This document shows positions 42,212 to 51,237 of a DNA stretch of 64,000 bases, in pieces. Both the position numbers and the translations under genes were made by a program. The stretch is from assembly GCF_002025665.1 (NCBI RefSeq), contig NZ_CP018786.1:2666001-2730000 (forward strand), read 5' to 3'. The stretch is from Chryseobacterium indologenes. GTDB lineage: Bacteria > Bacteroidota > Bacteroidia > Flavobacteriales > Weeksellaceae. How positions within the stretch are numbered: position 1 is the stretch's first letter; the number at the start of each line of letters is the position of its first letter. Under the pieces are notes generated by a model. It saw only the letters and a program-made list of their open reading frames with translations. It was not told the DNA's origin and made no database searches.

Positions 42212-42219
42212 TACTTTTG
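42212..42219 (+). promoter_or_regulatory. Promoter of rpsF-rpsR-rplI: TTG-N20-TAnnTTTG
   Basis: -7 box TACTTTTG with an upstream TTG at 42189-42191, exactly 20 bp apart, the best-formed promoter in the window. It is inside the 42217 frame extension and so supports the ATG at 42253. Confidence 0.75.
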
Positions 42220-42252
42220 CACCTCGAAATAATTAACAAATTTTTTAACATT

Positions 42253-42594
42253 ATGAACAATTACGAAACTGTTTTCATTTTAACTCCCGTTCTATCTGAG
42301 GCACAGGTAGAGGAAGCAGTGAACAAGTATGTAGATCTAATCAAAGAAAAGAACTGCGAAATCGTTGCTAAAGAAAACTGGGGATTAAAAAAATTAGCTT
42401 ACCCAATTCAATTGAAAAAGAATGGGTTCTATACTTTAATCGAATTTAAAGGAGAAGGTACTGTAGTTGCTGATTTAGAATTAGCATTTAAGCGTGACGA
42501 AAGAGTAATCCGTTACCTTACTACAAAACTTGACAAGCACGCTGTAGAGTACGCTGTAACAAGAAGAGCTAAAGTAAAAGCAGCTAAAGCTTAA
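42253..42594 (+). CDS. rpsF: 30S ribosomal protein S6
   Basis: 113 aa. [22 protein letters not shown] and [25 protein letters not shown] are standard S6 sequences. The start at 42253 is preferred over the in-frame TTG at 42217, which overlaps the -7 box. S6 binds 16S rRNA with S18, whose gene follows after 32 bp. Confidence 0.97.
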   Translation: MNNYETVFILTPVLSEAQVEEAVNKYVDLIKEKNCEIVAKENWGLKKLAYPIQLKKNGFYTLIEFKGEGTVVADLELAFKRDERVIRYLTTKLDKHAVEYAVTRRAKVKAAKA

Positions 42595-42626
42595 TTATTA
42601 ACCCTATTTTTTAAAAAAGACAAGAC

Positions 42627-42929
42627 ATGGCAATAGATGAAATGGCTAAACAAGCCTCAGCAGGAGGAGAATCAGAAGTAAAATTCCTTACTCCACTTGA
42701 TATCAATACAAAATCTGAAAAGAAATATTGTAGATTCAAAAAATACGGAATTAAGCACGTTGATTACAAAGATGCTGATTTCTTATTACAATTTGTAAAC
42801 GAGCAAGGTAAAATTTTACCAAGAAGATACACTGGAACTTCTTTAAAATACCAAAGAAAAGTTTCTGCTGCTATCAAAAGAGCAAGACACCTTGCTTTAC
42901 TACCATACGTAGCTGACTTATTGAAATAA
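42627..42929 (+). CDS. rpsR: 30S ribosomal protein S18
   Basis: 100 aa. [34 protein letters not shown] and [13 protein letters not shown] are the S18 core. The N-terminus (about residues 1-25) is longer than in E. coli, as is usual in flavobacteria. It is in the S6-S18-L9 operon. Confidence 0.97.
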   Translation: MAIDEMAKQASAGGESEVKFLTPLDINTKSEKKYCRFKKYGIKHVDYKDADFLLQFVNEQGKILPRRYTGTSLKYQRKVSAAIKRARHLALLPYVADLLK

Positions 42930-42943
42930 GACAAAAAATAAAT

Positions 42944-42968
42944 AAAAGAAGAGATCTCCTCTTCTTTT
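42944..42968 (+). terminator. Hairpin between rpsR and rplI (partial terminator or attenuator)
   Basis: AAAAGAAGAG/CTCTTCTTTT (42944-42953 with 42959-42968) followed by GTTG, a poor T-tract. It lies inside an otherwise continuous ribosomal operon, so it may lower rather than end transcription. A second hairpin, GATTTTAG/CTAAAATC, follows at 42998-43021 just before the rplI start. Confidence 0.5.
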
Positions 42969-43039
42969 GTTGCTGAATACATCATTAATTCTAACTTGAT
43001 TTTAGATATAAAACTAAAATCTTAAAAAGGACAACAACA

Positions 43040-43543
43040 ATGGAAATTATCCTAAAAAAAGACGTAGAAAACTTAGGACTTGAGTTTGATACAGTAAACG
43101 TAAAGCCAGGTTATGCTAGAAACTTCTTAATTCCTCAAGGAATTGCTCTTTTAGCTACCCCTAAAAACAAAGCTGCTTTAGAAGCTACATTAGAAGCTAG
43201 AAAAGAAGAAGAAGCTAAATTAATCGCTGCTGCTAACGCTGTAGTTGAGCAATTGAAGAAAACTTCTATCACGATCCCTGCAAAAGTAGGTACTGGTGAC
43301 AAATTATTCGGATCTATCAACAATGCTGATCTATCTGCTGCTTTAGAAAAAGCTGGTGTTTCTGTAGAGAAAAAATACATCAAAATTCCTGGTAACACAA
43401 TCAAGAGAACTGGTAAATTCGCAGCTCTTATCAGACTTCACAGAAATGTAGAGTACAACTATGAGTTTGATATCGTATCTGACGCTCCAGTTGTAGCTGC
43501 TCCTGCTGCTAAGAAAGAAGAAGCTAAATCTGAAGAAGCTTAA
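43040..43543 (+). CDS. rplI: 50S ribosomal protein L9
   Basis: 167 aa. MEIILKKDVENLGLEFDTVNVKPGYARNFLIPQGIAL is canonical L9 N-domain. The C-domain is followed by an extra Ala/Glu/Lys-rich tail (AAPAAKKEEAKSEEA), making it ~18 residues longer than the E. coli protein. Last gene of the operon. Confidence 0.97.
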   Translation: MEIILKKDVENLGLEFDTVNVKPGYARNFLIPQGIALLATPKNKAALEATLEARKEEEAKLIAAANAVVEQLKKTSITIPAKVGTGDKLFGSINNADLSAALEKAGVSVEKKYIKIPGNTIKRTGKFAALIRLHRNVEYNYEFDIVSDAPVVAAPAAKKEEAKSEEA

Positions 43544-43573
43544 TATAAGCAACTGAGATTTTCTCACAATACA

Positions 43574-43605
43574 AAACCACTTCAATTTATTGAGGTGGTT
43601 TTTTT
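43574..43605 (+). terminator. Terminator of the rpsF-rpsR-rplI operon
   Basis: AAACCACTTCA/TGAGGTGGTTT (one wobble pair) with a T7 run. Confidence 0.8.
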
Positions 43606-43831
43606 ATGTAATTTAGAAAGAGTTACGCAGAGACTACCCAGTACTTTTGCTTGGCAAAAATCCACCTCTTCTGAGAAGGGGAATGTAGGAAATCTTAACT
43701 GCTATTACTCGTTACATTGGCTTTTTAACAACCTTATATGTAAGAACAGGCAAGAAAGTTTATCCCGTTATAAAAACCTGTTACCACGTAACACGCAACC
43801 CGAATCTCAAACTCTCAAACGCTCCTACTCA
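43606..43831. other. Spacer between convergent rplI and AraC genes
   Basis: 225 bp. Contains AAAGAGTTACGCAGAGAC, TTCTGAGAAGGGGAATGTAG and TTACCACGTAACACGC, resembling the short-unit degenerate repeats seen in other spacers here. A frame through it has no coding character. Confidence 0.4.
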
Positions 43832-44635
43832 CTACTTATCCCCTCTCAATTTGTGCTGATACTCCGTAGGGGCAATACCGATTACCTTTTTGAAAATATT
43901 ACTGAACGACGAGAGGCTGTTGTACCCTACCATCATAGCAATTTCGTACATATTATATTTTCCTTCCAGCATCAGCTCAAGGGAGCGGGTAATTCTCAAC
44001 GCTCTTAGAAAACGAATGTAATTCATGCCCAGAATCTCTTTAAATTTCCTGGAAAGGGTTCTCGTACTCATTCCAAATTCTTTTGCCGTAGATTCGATTG
44101 TAAGAGGCTTCTCAAGGTTAGCATGAATATATCTTGCAATTTTCAGTAAAGTTTCATCTTTGGGAAACGGATGCTGTATGGGAAAGGCAAGGTGTTTGTG
44201 TTTTTTCTCTTGCAAGACATCTTTAAGAGCTTTGAGAAAAAAATATTTAGACGTGTCATTTTTTGTGATTTTCCCATCCCATTCTTTAGTATACAAAATC
44301 ATCTCCCGCAGTAAATTATTTACAGAATAAATATTGATTTCATCAAAAAAGCCACTTTCATTTTCTTCTTTTTTAAAATAAAAGTTATATAAATCAACCT
44401 TTGGACTGGTAGAAAAGATATAGTGAGGAGTTCCGGCTGGAATCCACATAAAACATCTGGCAGGAAGATACCAGTGTTTCTGATCTGTAAAAACATGTAC
44501 AATACCGCCTTCTGCATAGACTAACTGTGCAGAACTGTGATAATGAATTTCCGTGGTTACATTTCCGGTAAGGACATGATAAACGTAAAATTCGGTATCA
44601 TCTTCTTCTACTTCTTTAAAATGGCTGTTGTTCAT
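43832..44635 (-). CDS. AraC-family transcriptional regulator
   Basis: 267 aa. An N-terminal cupin-like sensing domain (HYHSSAQLVYAEGGIVHVF, WIPAGTPHYI) precedes the AraC double helix-turn-helix (about residues 175-262; LTIESTAKEFGMSTRTLSRKF and IAMMVGYNSLSSFSNIFKKVIG are the two units). It is divergent from the TolC/HlyD/MFS efflux genes, 136 bp away, and is the likely regulator of that operon. The effector ligand is unknown. Confidence 0.92.
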   Translation of the reverse strand: MNNSHFKEVEEDDTEFYVYHVLTGNVTTEIHYHSSAQLVYAEGGIVHVFTDQKHWYLPARCFMWIPAGTPHYIFSTSPKVDLYNFYFKKEENESGFFDEINIYSVNNLLREMILYTKEWDGKITKNDTSKYFFLKALKDVLQEKKHKHLAFPIQHPFPKDETLLKIARYIHANLEKPLTIESTAKEFGMSTRTLSRKFKEILGMNYIRFLRALRITRSLELMLEGKYNMYEIAMMVGYNSLSSFSNIFKKVIGIAPTEYQHKLRGDK

Positions 44636-44722
44636 CCCATAAAGGTAAGAAGAATTTCTAAATTGGCGTAAATGAGCAAATCTTTTTCTGTTTTCACAAA
44701 TAGGGTCTGTGGCTTCTCATCG

Positions 44723-44730
44723 TAACTTTG
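44723..44730 (+). promoter_or_regulatory. -7 box (TAACTTTG) for the efflux operon
   Basis: Exact TAnnTTTG, 41 bp before the ATG at 44772, in the intergenic region shared with the AraC gene. Confidence 0.55.
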
Positions 44731-44771
44731 CTGCATCAAAATCATTTTAGCAAAAATCTTTTAATTAATTT

Positions 44772-46106
44772 ATGAATATCATATTTAACGCATGCCGGTA
44801 TATGTGCATTGCGTTGTGCTTATTATTGAGCAATTTTTTACACTCACAGATGATCGATTACCAGCATCTCGGCTTACAACAAGCTGTAGAGATTGGTCTG
44901 AAAAACAATAAAAACATACAGATAAGTCATCTCAAACAGGAAATGTCCGTTACCAAAGAAAAAGATCTCAAAATGGAAAAGCTTCCGGACATTGAGTTTC
45001 ATACAAGCTACAATCAGGTAACGAACCTGTTTCAGCATCAGAATGGTGTATTTAATAAAGCCACCAAGTACGATGCGATTAATGGAATGTACGATTTTAC
45101 ATTATCTGCTTCAATCCCGGTTTACATGGGAGGAAAAATTAAAAATACAGAGAAAAAAGCGGCTATAGATACTGAAGTTTCAGCTTTAAAAACCCATCTG
45201 GACGAAAGACAGCTTAAAATGGCCATCATTACTGCTTTTCTACAAATCCATCATTTAAAAGAGCAACAGAGTCTTATTAATGATAAAATGAAAGAAGATT
45301 CTGTAAACATCAAGCAGGTAAAAGCTTTGAAAGCTAATGGTGTTGTAACGGTAAATGAAGTCTTAAGAACTTCACTGCAGCTGTCAAACCATAAAATGAG
45401 CTGGACGGAACTGGATAATGATATTCAGATCGCAGAACATAAATTGAAGACGATTCTTTCTCTTCCTGAAAATCAGGAAATGCATGTGAATACAGAAGAT
45501 TTGATTTCAGACAATGCAACGATTCCCTATGTTGATGAACTGACAGAAACTGCTTTAAACAAAAATGAGTCTGTTGAAATCACTCATAAGAATCTTTCTC
45601 TTAAGGAGCTAGATCAAAAGATTATCAAAGCGAATTATTTACCCAAAATTACAGCTGGTGGAGAATATTTTTTAAAATATCCGAATATGATGTTCTTTCC
45701 TCCTGAACCCTATGCATATCGTTTGGGAATGGTAGGTGTAAATCTTACCTATCCTATCGAAAATCTGTACAAAAACAAATACAGAATGCAGGAAGCACGG
45801 GAAAATATTGATCTTGCCAAACTGCAGATTGAAGAAAACGAGGAAAATCTAAGACATAATGTTTATGAGGCTTATAAAAAGTTTGAAGAGACAGACCAGA
45901 AGGTGAAAATTGCTGAAGAAGCGATTAATCAGGCTAAAGAAAATTACCGTATTGTAAGAACTAAATACGCTAATAAACTAAGTCTTATCACTGAACTGAT
46001 AGACGCCGATAATACTTATCTGGAAGCTGAATCTAATCTTATTTCCGTAAAAATCAACAGACAACTTAAATATTACCAACTCCAATATACGATTGGAAAC
46101 TTATAA
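44772..46106 (+). CDS. TolC-family outer-membrane efflux protein
   Basis: 444 aa. A signal peptide (cleavage near FLHS) precedes the duplicated OEP fold of long helices and short strands: LQQAVEIGLKNNKNIQIS and TALNKNESVEITHKNLSLKE open the two repeats; TYPIENLYKNKY and KTKY-like VRTKYANKLSLITELIDADNTYLEAE close them. It forms the outer-membrane channel of a tripartite pump with the HlyD and MFS proteins that follow. Confidence 0.9.
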   Translation: MNIIFNACRYMCIALCLLLSNFLHSQMIDYQHLGLQQAVEIGLKNNKNIQISHLKQEMSVTKEKDLKMEKLPDIEFHTSYNQVTNLFQHQNGVFNKATKYDAINGMYDFTLSASIPVYMGGKIKNTEKKAAIDTEVSALKTHLDERQLKMAIITAFLQIHHLKEQQSLINDKMKEDSVNIKQVKALKANGVVTVNEVLRTSLQLSNHKMSWTELDNDIQIAEHKLKTILSLPENQEMHVNTEDLISDNATIPYVDELTETALNKNESVEITHKNLSLKELDQKIIKANYLPKITAGGEYFLKYPNMMFFPPEPYAYRLGMVGVNLTYPIENLYKNKYRMQEARENIDLAKLQIEENEENLRHNVYEAYKKFEETDQKVKIAEEAINQAKENYRIVRTKYANKLSLITELIDADNTYLEAESNLISVKINRQLKYYQLQYTIGNL

Positions 46107-46111
46107 AAACT

Positions 46112-47158
46112 ATGGCACAGAAACAATTGACACAAAAGGAAAAAAGAATCAACAAATCCATTACTTTACTGGCCTGGATCCTTATTATCAGCGGAATCAC
46201 AGGAATGGTAAGCTTTTATCTTTTTTCTAGAAAAAATGTGACGACGAATGATGCGCAGATCGAGCAATATATAACGCCTGTATCCAGTAAGGTATCGGGT
46301 TTCATCAAAACGATACGATTTAACGAAAATCAGTTTGTACATAAAGGAGATACTTTAATTGTCATTGACAACAGAGAGTTTGTGAATCAGGTACACATGG
46401 CTGAAGCGAATCTTCATGCCAATACGGCAACCATCAGTACCATTGAAAGTGGTGTCAGCACCAAAGAAAGTGACACAAAAATTATTGATGCTAAAATTGC
46501 TTCCGCAAAAATTGATATCTGGAGAACAGAACAGGATTACAAAAGATATAAAAACCTTTTGACAGAAGATGCGGCTACAGAGCAGGAATTTGAAAATGTA
46601 AAAGCATCTTATGAACAGTCAAAAGCCAATCTTTTAGCATTGGAACAGCAGAAAAATGCAGTAAAAGCCGGAGCGAACGAACAACAGACGAAAGTTGCTC
46701 CTGTAAAAAGCCAGATCCAACAGAGTTCTGCAAGTCTTAATAATGCGAAACTGTATCTTTCTTATACTGTCATTACGGCTCCTTATGACGGGTGGGTTGG
46801 AAAAAAGACCATTCAGGAAGGGCAGTTGATTAAAGAAGGTCAGGCCCTGGTTCAGATTGTCAGCAAAGAAAAATGGATTATTGCTAATTATAAAGAAACA
46901 CAGCTTGGGCAGATTGACCAAAGCCAGGAAGTAATTATTACTGCAGATGCTTATCCCGATGTTGAGTTTAAAGGAAAAATTCTTTCCGTTTCTCCAGCTT
47001 CAGGTTCTCAGTTTTCCTTAGTAAAACCTGATAATGCAACGGGAAACTTTGTGAAAATTGAACAGAGATTTCCTGTGAAAATTATTCTAGATAACAATAA
47101 AGACAACGAAAAACTGCTTTCCGGAATGAATGTTCTGGTAAGTGCGAAGAAGATATGA
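46112..47158 (+). CDS. HlyD/EmrA-family membrane fusion protein
   Basis: 348 aa. One N-terminal transmembrane helix (about residues 16-36), then NDAQIEQYITPVSSKVSGFI and DTLIVIDNREFVNQV (biotinyl-lipoyl half-motif), a coiled coil (~95-190), and the second lipoyl half with VITAPYDGWVGKKTIQEGQL followed by an EmrA-type beta domain. It is the periplasmic adaptor between the MFS pump and the TolC channel. It begins 5 bp after the TolC gene. Confidence 0.92.
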   Translation: MAQKQLTQKEKRINKSITLLAWILIISGITGMVSFYLFSRKNVTTNDAQIEQYITPVSSKVSGFIKTIRFNENQFVHKGDTLIVIDNREFVNQVHMAEANLHANTATISTIESGVSTKESDTKIIDAKIASAKIDIWRTEQDYKRYKNLLTEDAATEQEFENVKASYEQSKANLLALEQQKNAVKAGANEQQTKVAPVKSQIQQSSASLNNAKLYLSYTVITAPYDGWVGKKTIQEGQLIKEGQALVQIVSKEKWIIANYKETQLGQIDQSQEVIITADAYPDVEFKGKILSVSPASGSQFSLVKPDNATGNFVKIEQRFPVKIILDNNKDNEKLLSGMNVLVSAKKI

Positions 47159-47176
47159 GTTTGAGTGTGGGAGGGT

Positions 47177-47208
47177 TTAGAGTATTAGAGTATTAGAGTA
47201 TTAGAGTA
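47177..47208 (+). repeat. Tandem repeat (TTAGAGTA) x4
   Basis: Four perfect 8 bp units at 47177, 47185, 47193 and 47201, just after the HlyD stop codon. Confidence 0.95.
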
Positions 47209-47280
47209 TAAAAATATCCGGTTTTATTATCATTTTCAAATTCTCTCATTTTCAAATTTTCAAATTAAATTATTTTTTTA

Positions 47281-47383
47281 GCGAAAAGACAAACTGCAAA
47301 ATAGCGAATCTGCAAATTTTTTCTTACGCATATTTGCCATTTTACCTTTTACTTATTTACACCTTTGCCCTTTGTCTTTTCGC
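47281..47383. repeat. 13 bp perfect inverted repeat, GCGAAAAGACAAA / TTTGTCTTTTCGC
   Basis: Arms at 47281-47293 and 47371-47383 enclose 77 bp that contain several GCAAA/TTTGC fragments. It lies in the 297 bp gap between the HlyD and MFS genes, and no ORF is present. Confidence 0.75.
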
Positions 47384-47455
47384 ATTTTTAAATCAGGTTC
47401 AATGACAATTTGTTCATTTACCATCTCCTTTTTCTAAGCTTAATGCTTACAAATT

Positions 47456-49018
47456 ATGCAACATAATACAGTTTATCATAAATGGGTACCACAATGGCTG
47501 AAACTGCCACTTCTTATACTGGCATTGTTTCCCCACCTGATGTTGTTGTCGCTTTTACATTCGAACAGCGCCTTCACATCTTCTTTTATGGATGTAGATT
47601 CAGATGACATCCAGTATTTAATGATTTTGATGTATGGGACATTTGTGGTTACCCTTTTAGTTTTACAGCGGTTTATGGCCTATTTCAGTGTCAAATATTA
47701 TGTACTGTTGATGGCTTCCATTTCCGTTATTATTCTTTACGTTTTATCAGTTACCCATGATTATCATGTTATATTGGTGATTCGGTTTTTAGAAGGAATT
47801 TTCGGGCTGCTGGAAGGGGCTATTTTCCTTCCTTTAATTATTGCTGAATTAAAAACAAAACACGCCAAAGTTTTAGCATACCTCTTCATGTATACGATCA
47901 TGCTGACAGGAGGAACAATTACCACTTCCCTGCTAAAATCAAGCATTGAAGATTACGATTTTCAGCATATGATTCTGATGATGGTGTATTTTCATGTATT
48001 TGTACTGATTATAGGCATTGCTTTATTCAACAGAAACAGATTCTTTCCTAAAAAACCTTTATACCAATTGGATATTACAAGCTGGTTTTTGCTTTGGGTT
48101 TGTCTGCAGGCTGGCGGCTATGCTATTATTTATGGGAAAAGACTCATGTGGTTTGAATCTGATACCATTATCATGTGCCTTTTTATATTCCTTCTTTCAG
48201 GAGGCTTATTTATGCTTAAACAAAGAAATTCTAAGAGACCTTTGTTTCATTTTGAAGTTTTCAGCTCCAAAAATGTCATTGCGGGAATGATTCTGTTTTT
48301 TATTTTTTATTTGATCCGTTCAGGGCTAAATAACGTCTACAGCATTATGGCTACAGTATGGAAATGGCCCTGGGATTATATTGTGAACATCCAGTACTGG
48401 AATGTGGCAGGAACTCTTGTGGGAATACTATTATCAGGAATCTGTCTGGTTCGTGGAATATCTTCAAGAATTGTTTTCTTTACCGGATTTCTTTTACTGG
48501 CCATAGATTGTGCCTGGTTTACCTATACTTTTTATCCTGACACTACCCTTTCCACCATCTGTCCGCCTTTATTTCTGCAGGGAGTAGCTCAGGGATTATT
48601 ATTTACGCCGCTTGTTTTCTTTTTAATTTCAGGAACTCGTGAAGAATATGTATCCAACGCTACGGCACTGGGAACGACAACCCGTTTCTGGACAACTGCG
48701 ATCGGTTACGCTTTGATGCAGAATCTGATGTTATTTTTAACATTAAAACATTCTGATACCCTCAGTGCTAATCTTACAGATACCAATCCCGTTTTTTACA
48801 GTCAGTGGAATCAAATTTTCGGAGCTCATATTTCCAAACTGTCAGTGAATGATTCTTTATCCATGACAGCAGGAGCTTTTAAGGCTAAAATAACAGCCCA
48901 ATCTATTCTCCTTTCCAATATGGAAATTTTCACAGGATTGTTCTGGCTGGCGCTTGTTACCGCAATTGGTCTGTTGCTTTACCATCCTGTAAAAATAGCA
49001 GTGAGGAATATTATGTAA
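47456..49018 (+). CDS. MFS efflux transporter, EmrB/QacA-like (DHA2)
   Basis: 520 aa with about fourteen transmembrane helices, the DHA2 layout. VIRFLEGIFGLLEGAIFLPLII corresponds to the helix-4 region and LGTTTRFWTTAIGYALMQNL to the later conserved helix. It is the inner-membrane pump partner of the preceding HlyD and TolC proteins. A 297 bp repeat-rich gap separates it from the HlyD gene, unusually wide for such a set. Substrate unknown. Confidence 0.85.
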   Translation: MQHNTVYHKWVPQWLKLPLLILALFPHLMLLSLLHSNSAFTSSFMDVDSDDIQYLMILMYGTFVVTLLVLQRFMAYFSVKYYVLLMASISVIILYVLSVTHDYHVILVIRFLEGIFGLLEGAIFLPLIIAELKTKHAKVLAYLFMYTIMLTGGTITTSLLKSSIEDYDFQHMILMMVYFHVFVLIIGIALFNRNRFFPKKPLYQLDITSWFLLWVCLQAGGYAIIYGKRLMWFESDTIIMCLFIFLLSGGLFMLKQRNSKRPLFHFEVFSSKNVIAGMILFFIFYLIRSGLNNVYSIMATVWKWPWDYIVNIQYWNVAGTLVGILLSGICLVRGISSRIVFFTGFLLLAIDCAWFTYTFYPDTTLSTICPPLFLQGVAQGLLFTPLVFFLISGTREEYVSNATALGTTTRFWTTAIGYALMQNLMLFLTLKHSDTLSANLTDTNPVFYSQWNQIFGAHISKLSVNDSLSMTAGAFKAKITAQSILLSNMEIFTGLFWLALVTAIGLLLYHPVKIAVRNIM

Positions 49019-49118
49019 AAGAAAGAAGTTTCGCTTAAAATTTTTTGGCCGATTTATTGTTCGTATTTTTAAACCGCAATATTGCGCAGATGACTACGTT
49101 TAACACAAAAGCCTACCC

Positions 49119-50480
49119 ATGGAAATTGAAAGTATTTTACTGAAGCAAAGAGATTTTTTCACTACCCAACAAACCAAAAGCCTTGCTTTCCGGAAAATGT
49201 ATCTTGAAAAGCTTAAAAAGCTTATTATTTCTAATGAAAATATGCTGTGTGAGGCGATTTATAAAGATTTTGGAAAATCGAGATTTGATACCTTCACAAC
49301 AGAGCTGTCTTTCATTGTGAATGATATTAATTACTATATTAAAAACTTAAAGTCCCTTTCAAAACCTAAAAAAGTAAGCACCAACCTTGTCAATCAGCTG
49401 GGAACCAGTAAAGTTTATGCTGATCCGCTTGGCTGTATACTCGTCATCGGAGCCTGGAATTATCCTTATCAATTATCACTTTCTCCTATTATTGCCGCAA
49501 TGGCTGCCGGAAACTGTTGTATTCTTAAGCCCAGCGAAATAGCCGAAAATACAATGAAAGCTATGGCATCCATGATCAATGAAAATTTTCCCCCTGAATA
49601 TCTTTATGTGTATGAAGGAGGAATTGAAGAAACAACAGCTCTTTTAAGATTAAAATTTGACAAAATATTTTTTACAGGAAGTACAAAAGTTGGAAAGATT
49701 GTTTATAAAGCGGCTGCAGAACATTTAACTCCCGTAACCCTTGAACTGGGTGGAAAATCTCCGGCTATTGTTACAAAAAATGCGAATCTCGAAATGGCTG
49801 CCAAAAGAATTGTGTGGGGAAAATTTCTCAATGCCGGGCAGACCTGTGTAGCTCCTGATTATCTGTTGGTGGAAGAAACTATTCAGGAACAGTTTCTGGA
49901 AATGTTGAGAAAATACATCAAAGAATTTAAATATGATCAGGATTCTGAACAATATACAAGAATTATTAACCTAAAGAATTTCCAGCGCCTTATCCGCCTT
50001 ATTGATCAGGAAAAAGTATACTCAGGAGGTCACTTCAACGAGGAAAAACTGTATATAGAACCTACTATTTTGAATCCAGTAGATTGGAATGATGCAATTA
50101 TGCAGGAAGAAATTTTCGGACCGCTGCTTCCGGTCATCAGTTTTCAAAATTATAATGCTGCACTCAACTCTATTGTAGAACTTGAAAAACCACTGGCAGC
50201 TTATCTTTTCACCAACGATTCTGAGGAAAAAGAGAACTTTACCCGTAAATTGTCGTTCGGAGGAGGCTGTATCAATGATACGGTGATGCATTTAAGCAAT
50301 GATCATCTTCCGTTTGGAGGAGTGGGAAGTTCCGGTATGGGAAATTACCATGGGAAATATGGCTTCGAAACCTTTTCTCACGCAAAATCAATTCTTGAAA
50401 AAGCGACATGGGGAGAACCGAATATTAAATATCCACCTTATTCTGAGAAAAAATTAAGCTGGATCAAAAAATTAATGTAA
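49119..50480 (+). CDS. Aldehyde dehydrogenase (class 3-like)
   Basis: 453 aa. The general-base Glu is E209 in TLELGGKSPA and the catalytic nucleophile is C243 in NAGQTCVAPD; the cofactor-binding GSTKVGK and the C-terminal LPFGGVGSSGMGNYHGKYGFETFSH are intact. Length and the short N-terminus match NAD(P)-dependent fatty/aromatic aldehyde dehydrogenases (ALDH3 type). It appears to be its own transcript; the substrate is not specified by sequence. Confidence 0.9.
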   Translation: MEIESILLKQRDFFTTQQTKSLAFRKMYLEKLKKLIISNENMLCEAIYKDFGKSRFDTFTTELSFIVNDINYYIKNLKSLSKPKKVSTNLVNQLGTSKVYADPLGCILVIGAWNYPYQLSLSPIIAAMAAGNCCILKPSEIAENTMKAMASMINENFPPEYLYVYEGGIEETTALLRLKFDKIFFTGSTKVGKIVYKAAAEHLTPVTLELGGKSPAIVTKNANLEMAAKRIVWGKFLNAGQTCVAPDYLLVEETIQEQFLEMLRKYIKEFKYDQDSEQYTRIINLKNFQRLIRLIDQEKVYSGGHFNEEKLYIEPTILNPVDWNDAIMQEEIFGPLLPVISFQNYNAALNSIVELEKPLAAYLFTNDSEEKENFTRKLSFGGGCINDTVMHLSNDHLPFGGVGSSGMGNYHGKYGFETFSHAKSILEKATWGEPNIKYPPYSEKKLSWIKKLM

Positions 50481-50548
50481 TACTGAAGTCCCTATTTACA
50501 GATTACACTCATTGTATGGTAATTATATAAATCAACTCAATAGAAATA

Positions 50549-50578
50549 AAAAACTGCCTCATTGCTGAAGCAGTTTTT
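50549..50578. terminator. Bidirectional terminator between ALDH and thioredoxin-like genes
   Basis: AAAACTGC/GCAGTTTT (50550-50557 with 50570-50577) with flanking A and T runs. Confidence 0.75.
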
Positions 50579-50583
50579 ATATT

Positions 50584-51156
50584 TTATCCTTTTTTAGGAG
50601 CCCAGGTTGTAAAGAATTCTTTCACTTTTTCTTTACTATATCCTTTCCCTTCTTCTAAAACATCACTTTGCTGAACTTTGATCATTTTCCCATCTTTATC
50701 TAAAACAATAAAAACCGGATAACCAAATTTATCCCCTGGATTGCCATATTGGGCAAAAACCTTTTCATTCTTGTTATCAGGAGAAAAGTTTAAATGATAG
50801 TAGACATAGTTCTTATCTACAATTTCCTTCAGTTCAGGGGTAGTCTGAACGTAATTATTAAAACGAAGACACCAGATACACCAGTTTCCACCAGCCTGGA
50901 TCATTACATTCTTGCCTTCTTTCTTAGCCTGAGCAACTAATTTATTAATATCAGCCTGAGCATCCGCTTTTGGATCATATGGCTTTGGAAGCTTCGCTTT
51001 TTCTTCAGCGGCCTTTTTCTGAGCTTCTAATTTAGCCTGCTCTGCAGGCACTATAAGAGCTGTTTTTTGTTTTCCTTTATCGGGCGAATTCTTTACATCT
51101 TGCGAAAAAGCGAAAACACTTAATCCCAAGGAAGCGAATATTATCAATTTTTTCAT
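50584..51156 (-). CDS. Exported thioredoxin-family protein
   Basis: 190 aa from MKKLIIFASLGLSVFAFSQ (signal peptide). After an Ala/Lys-rich, probably helical stretch (residues 25-65) comes a thioredoxin fold with active site NWCIWC. CIWC is an uncommon active-site pair. FGYPVFIVLDKDGK is the cis-Pro region. A periplasmic thiol-disulfide or reductant role is likely. A frame extension to 51207 begins upstream of the -7 box at 51193, so the ATG at 51156 is chosen. Confidence 0.83.
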   Translation of the reverse strand: MKKLIIFASLGLSVFAFSQDVKNSPDKGKQKTALIVPAEQAKLEAQKKAAEEKAKLPKPYDPKADAQADINKLVAQAKKEGKNVMIQAGGNWCIWCLRFNNYVQTTPELKEIVDKNYVYYHLNFSPDNKNEKVFAQYGNPGDKFGYPVFIVLDKDGKMIKVQQSDVLEEGKGYSKEKVKEFFTTWAPKKG

Positions 51157-51192
51157 AATATAAAAGTAAAAAAAATAACATATATCCTTCTG

Positions 51193-51200
51193 CAAAAATA
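51193..51200 (-). promoter_or_regulatory. -7 box (TATTTTTG) for the thioredoxin-like gene; decides its start
   Basis: Exact TAnnTTTG on the minus strand, inside the longer frame. It lies 21 bp from the divergent box at 51222. Confidence 0.6.
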
Positions 51201-51221
51201 GAACCATAATTTTATTATCAC

Positions 51222-51229
51222 TAAATTTG
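51222..51229 (+). promoter_or_regulatory. -7 box (TAAATTTG) for the acyltransferase gene
   Basis: Exact TAnnTTTG, 8 bp before the ATG at 51238, so the 5' leader would be very short. Confidence 0.55.
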
Positions 51230-51237
51230 CGTGTTTT

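Noticed and set aside
43595..44008. 137-codon frame after rplI on the plus strand
   Set aside because: It begins in the terminator of rplI, runs through a repeat-like spacer and overlaps the AraC coding region on the other strand.
47177..47208. CRISPR or integration-site reading of the 8 bp tandem repeat
   Set aside because: Units are directly adjacent without spacers and far too short; simple slippage repeat is the better explanation.
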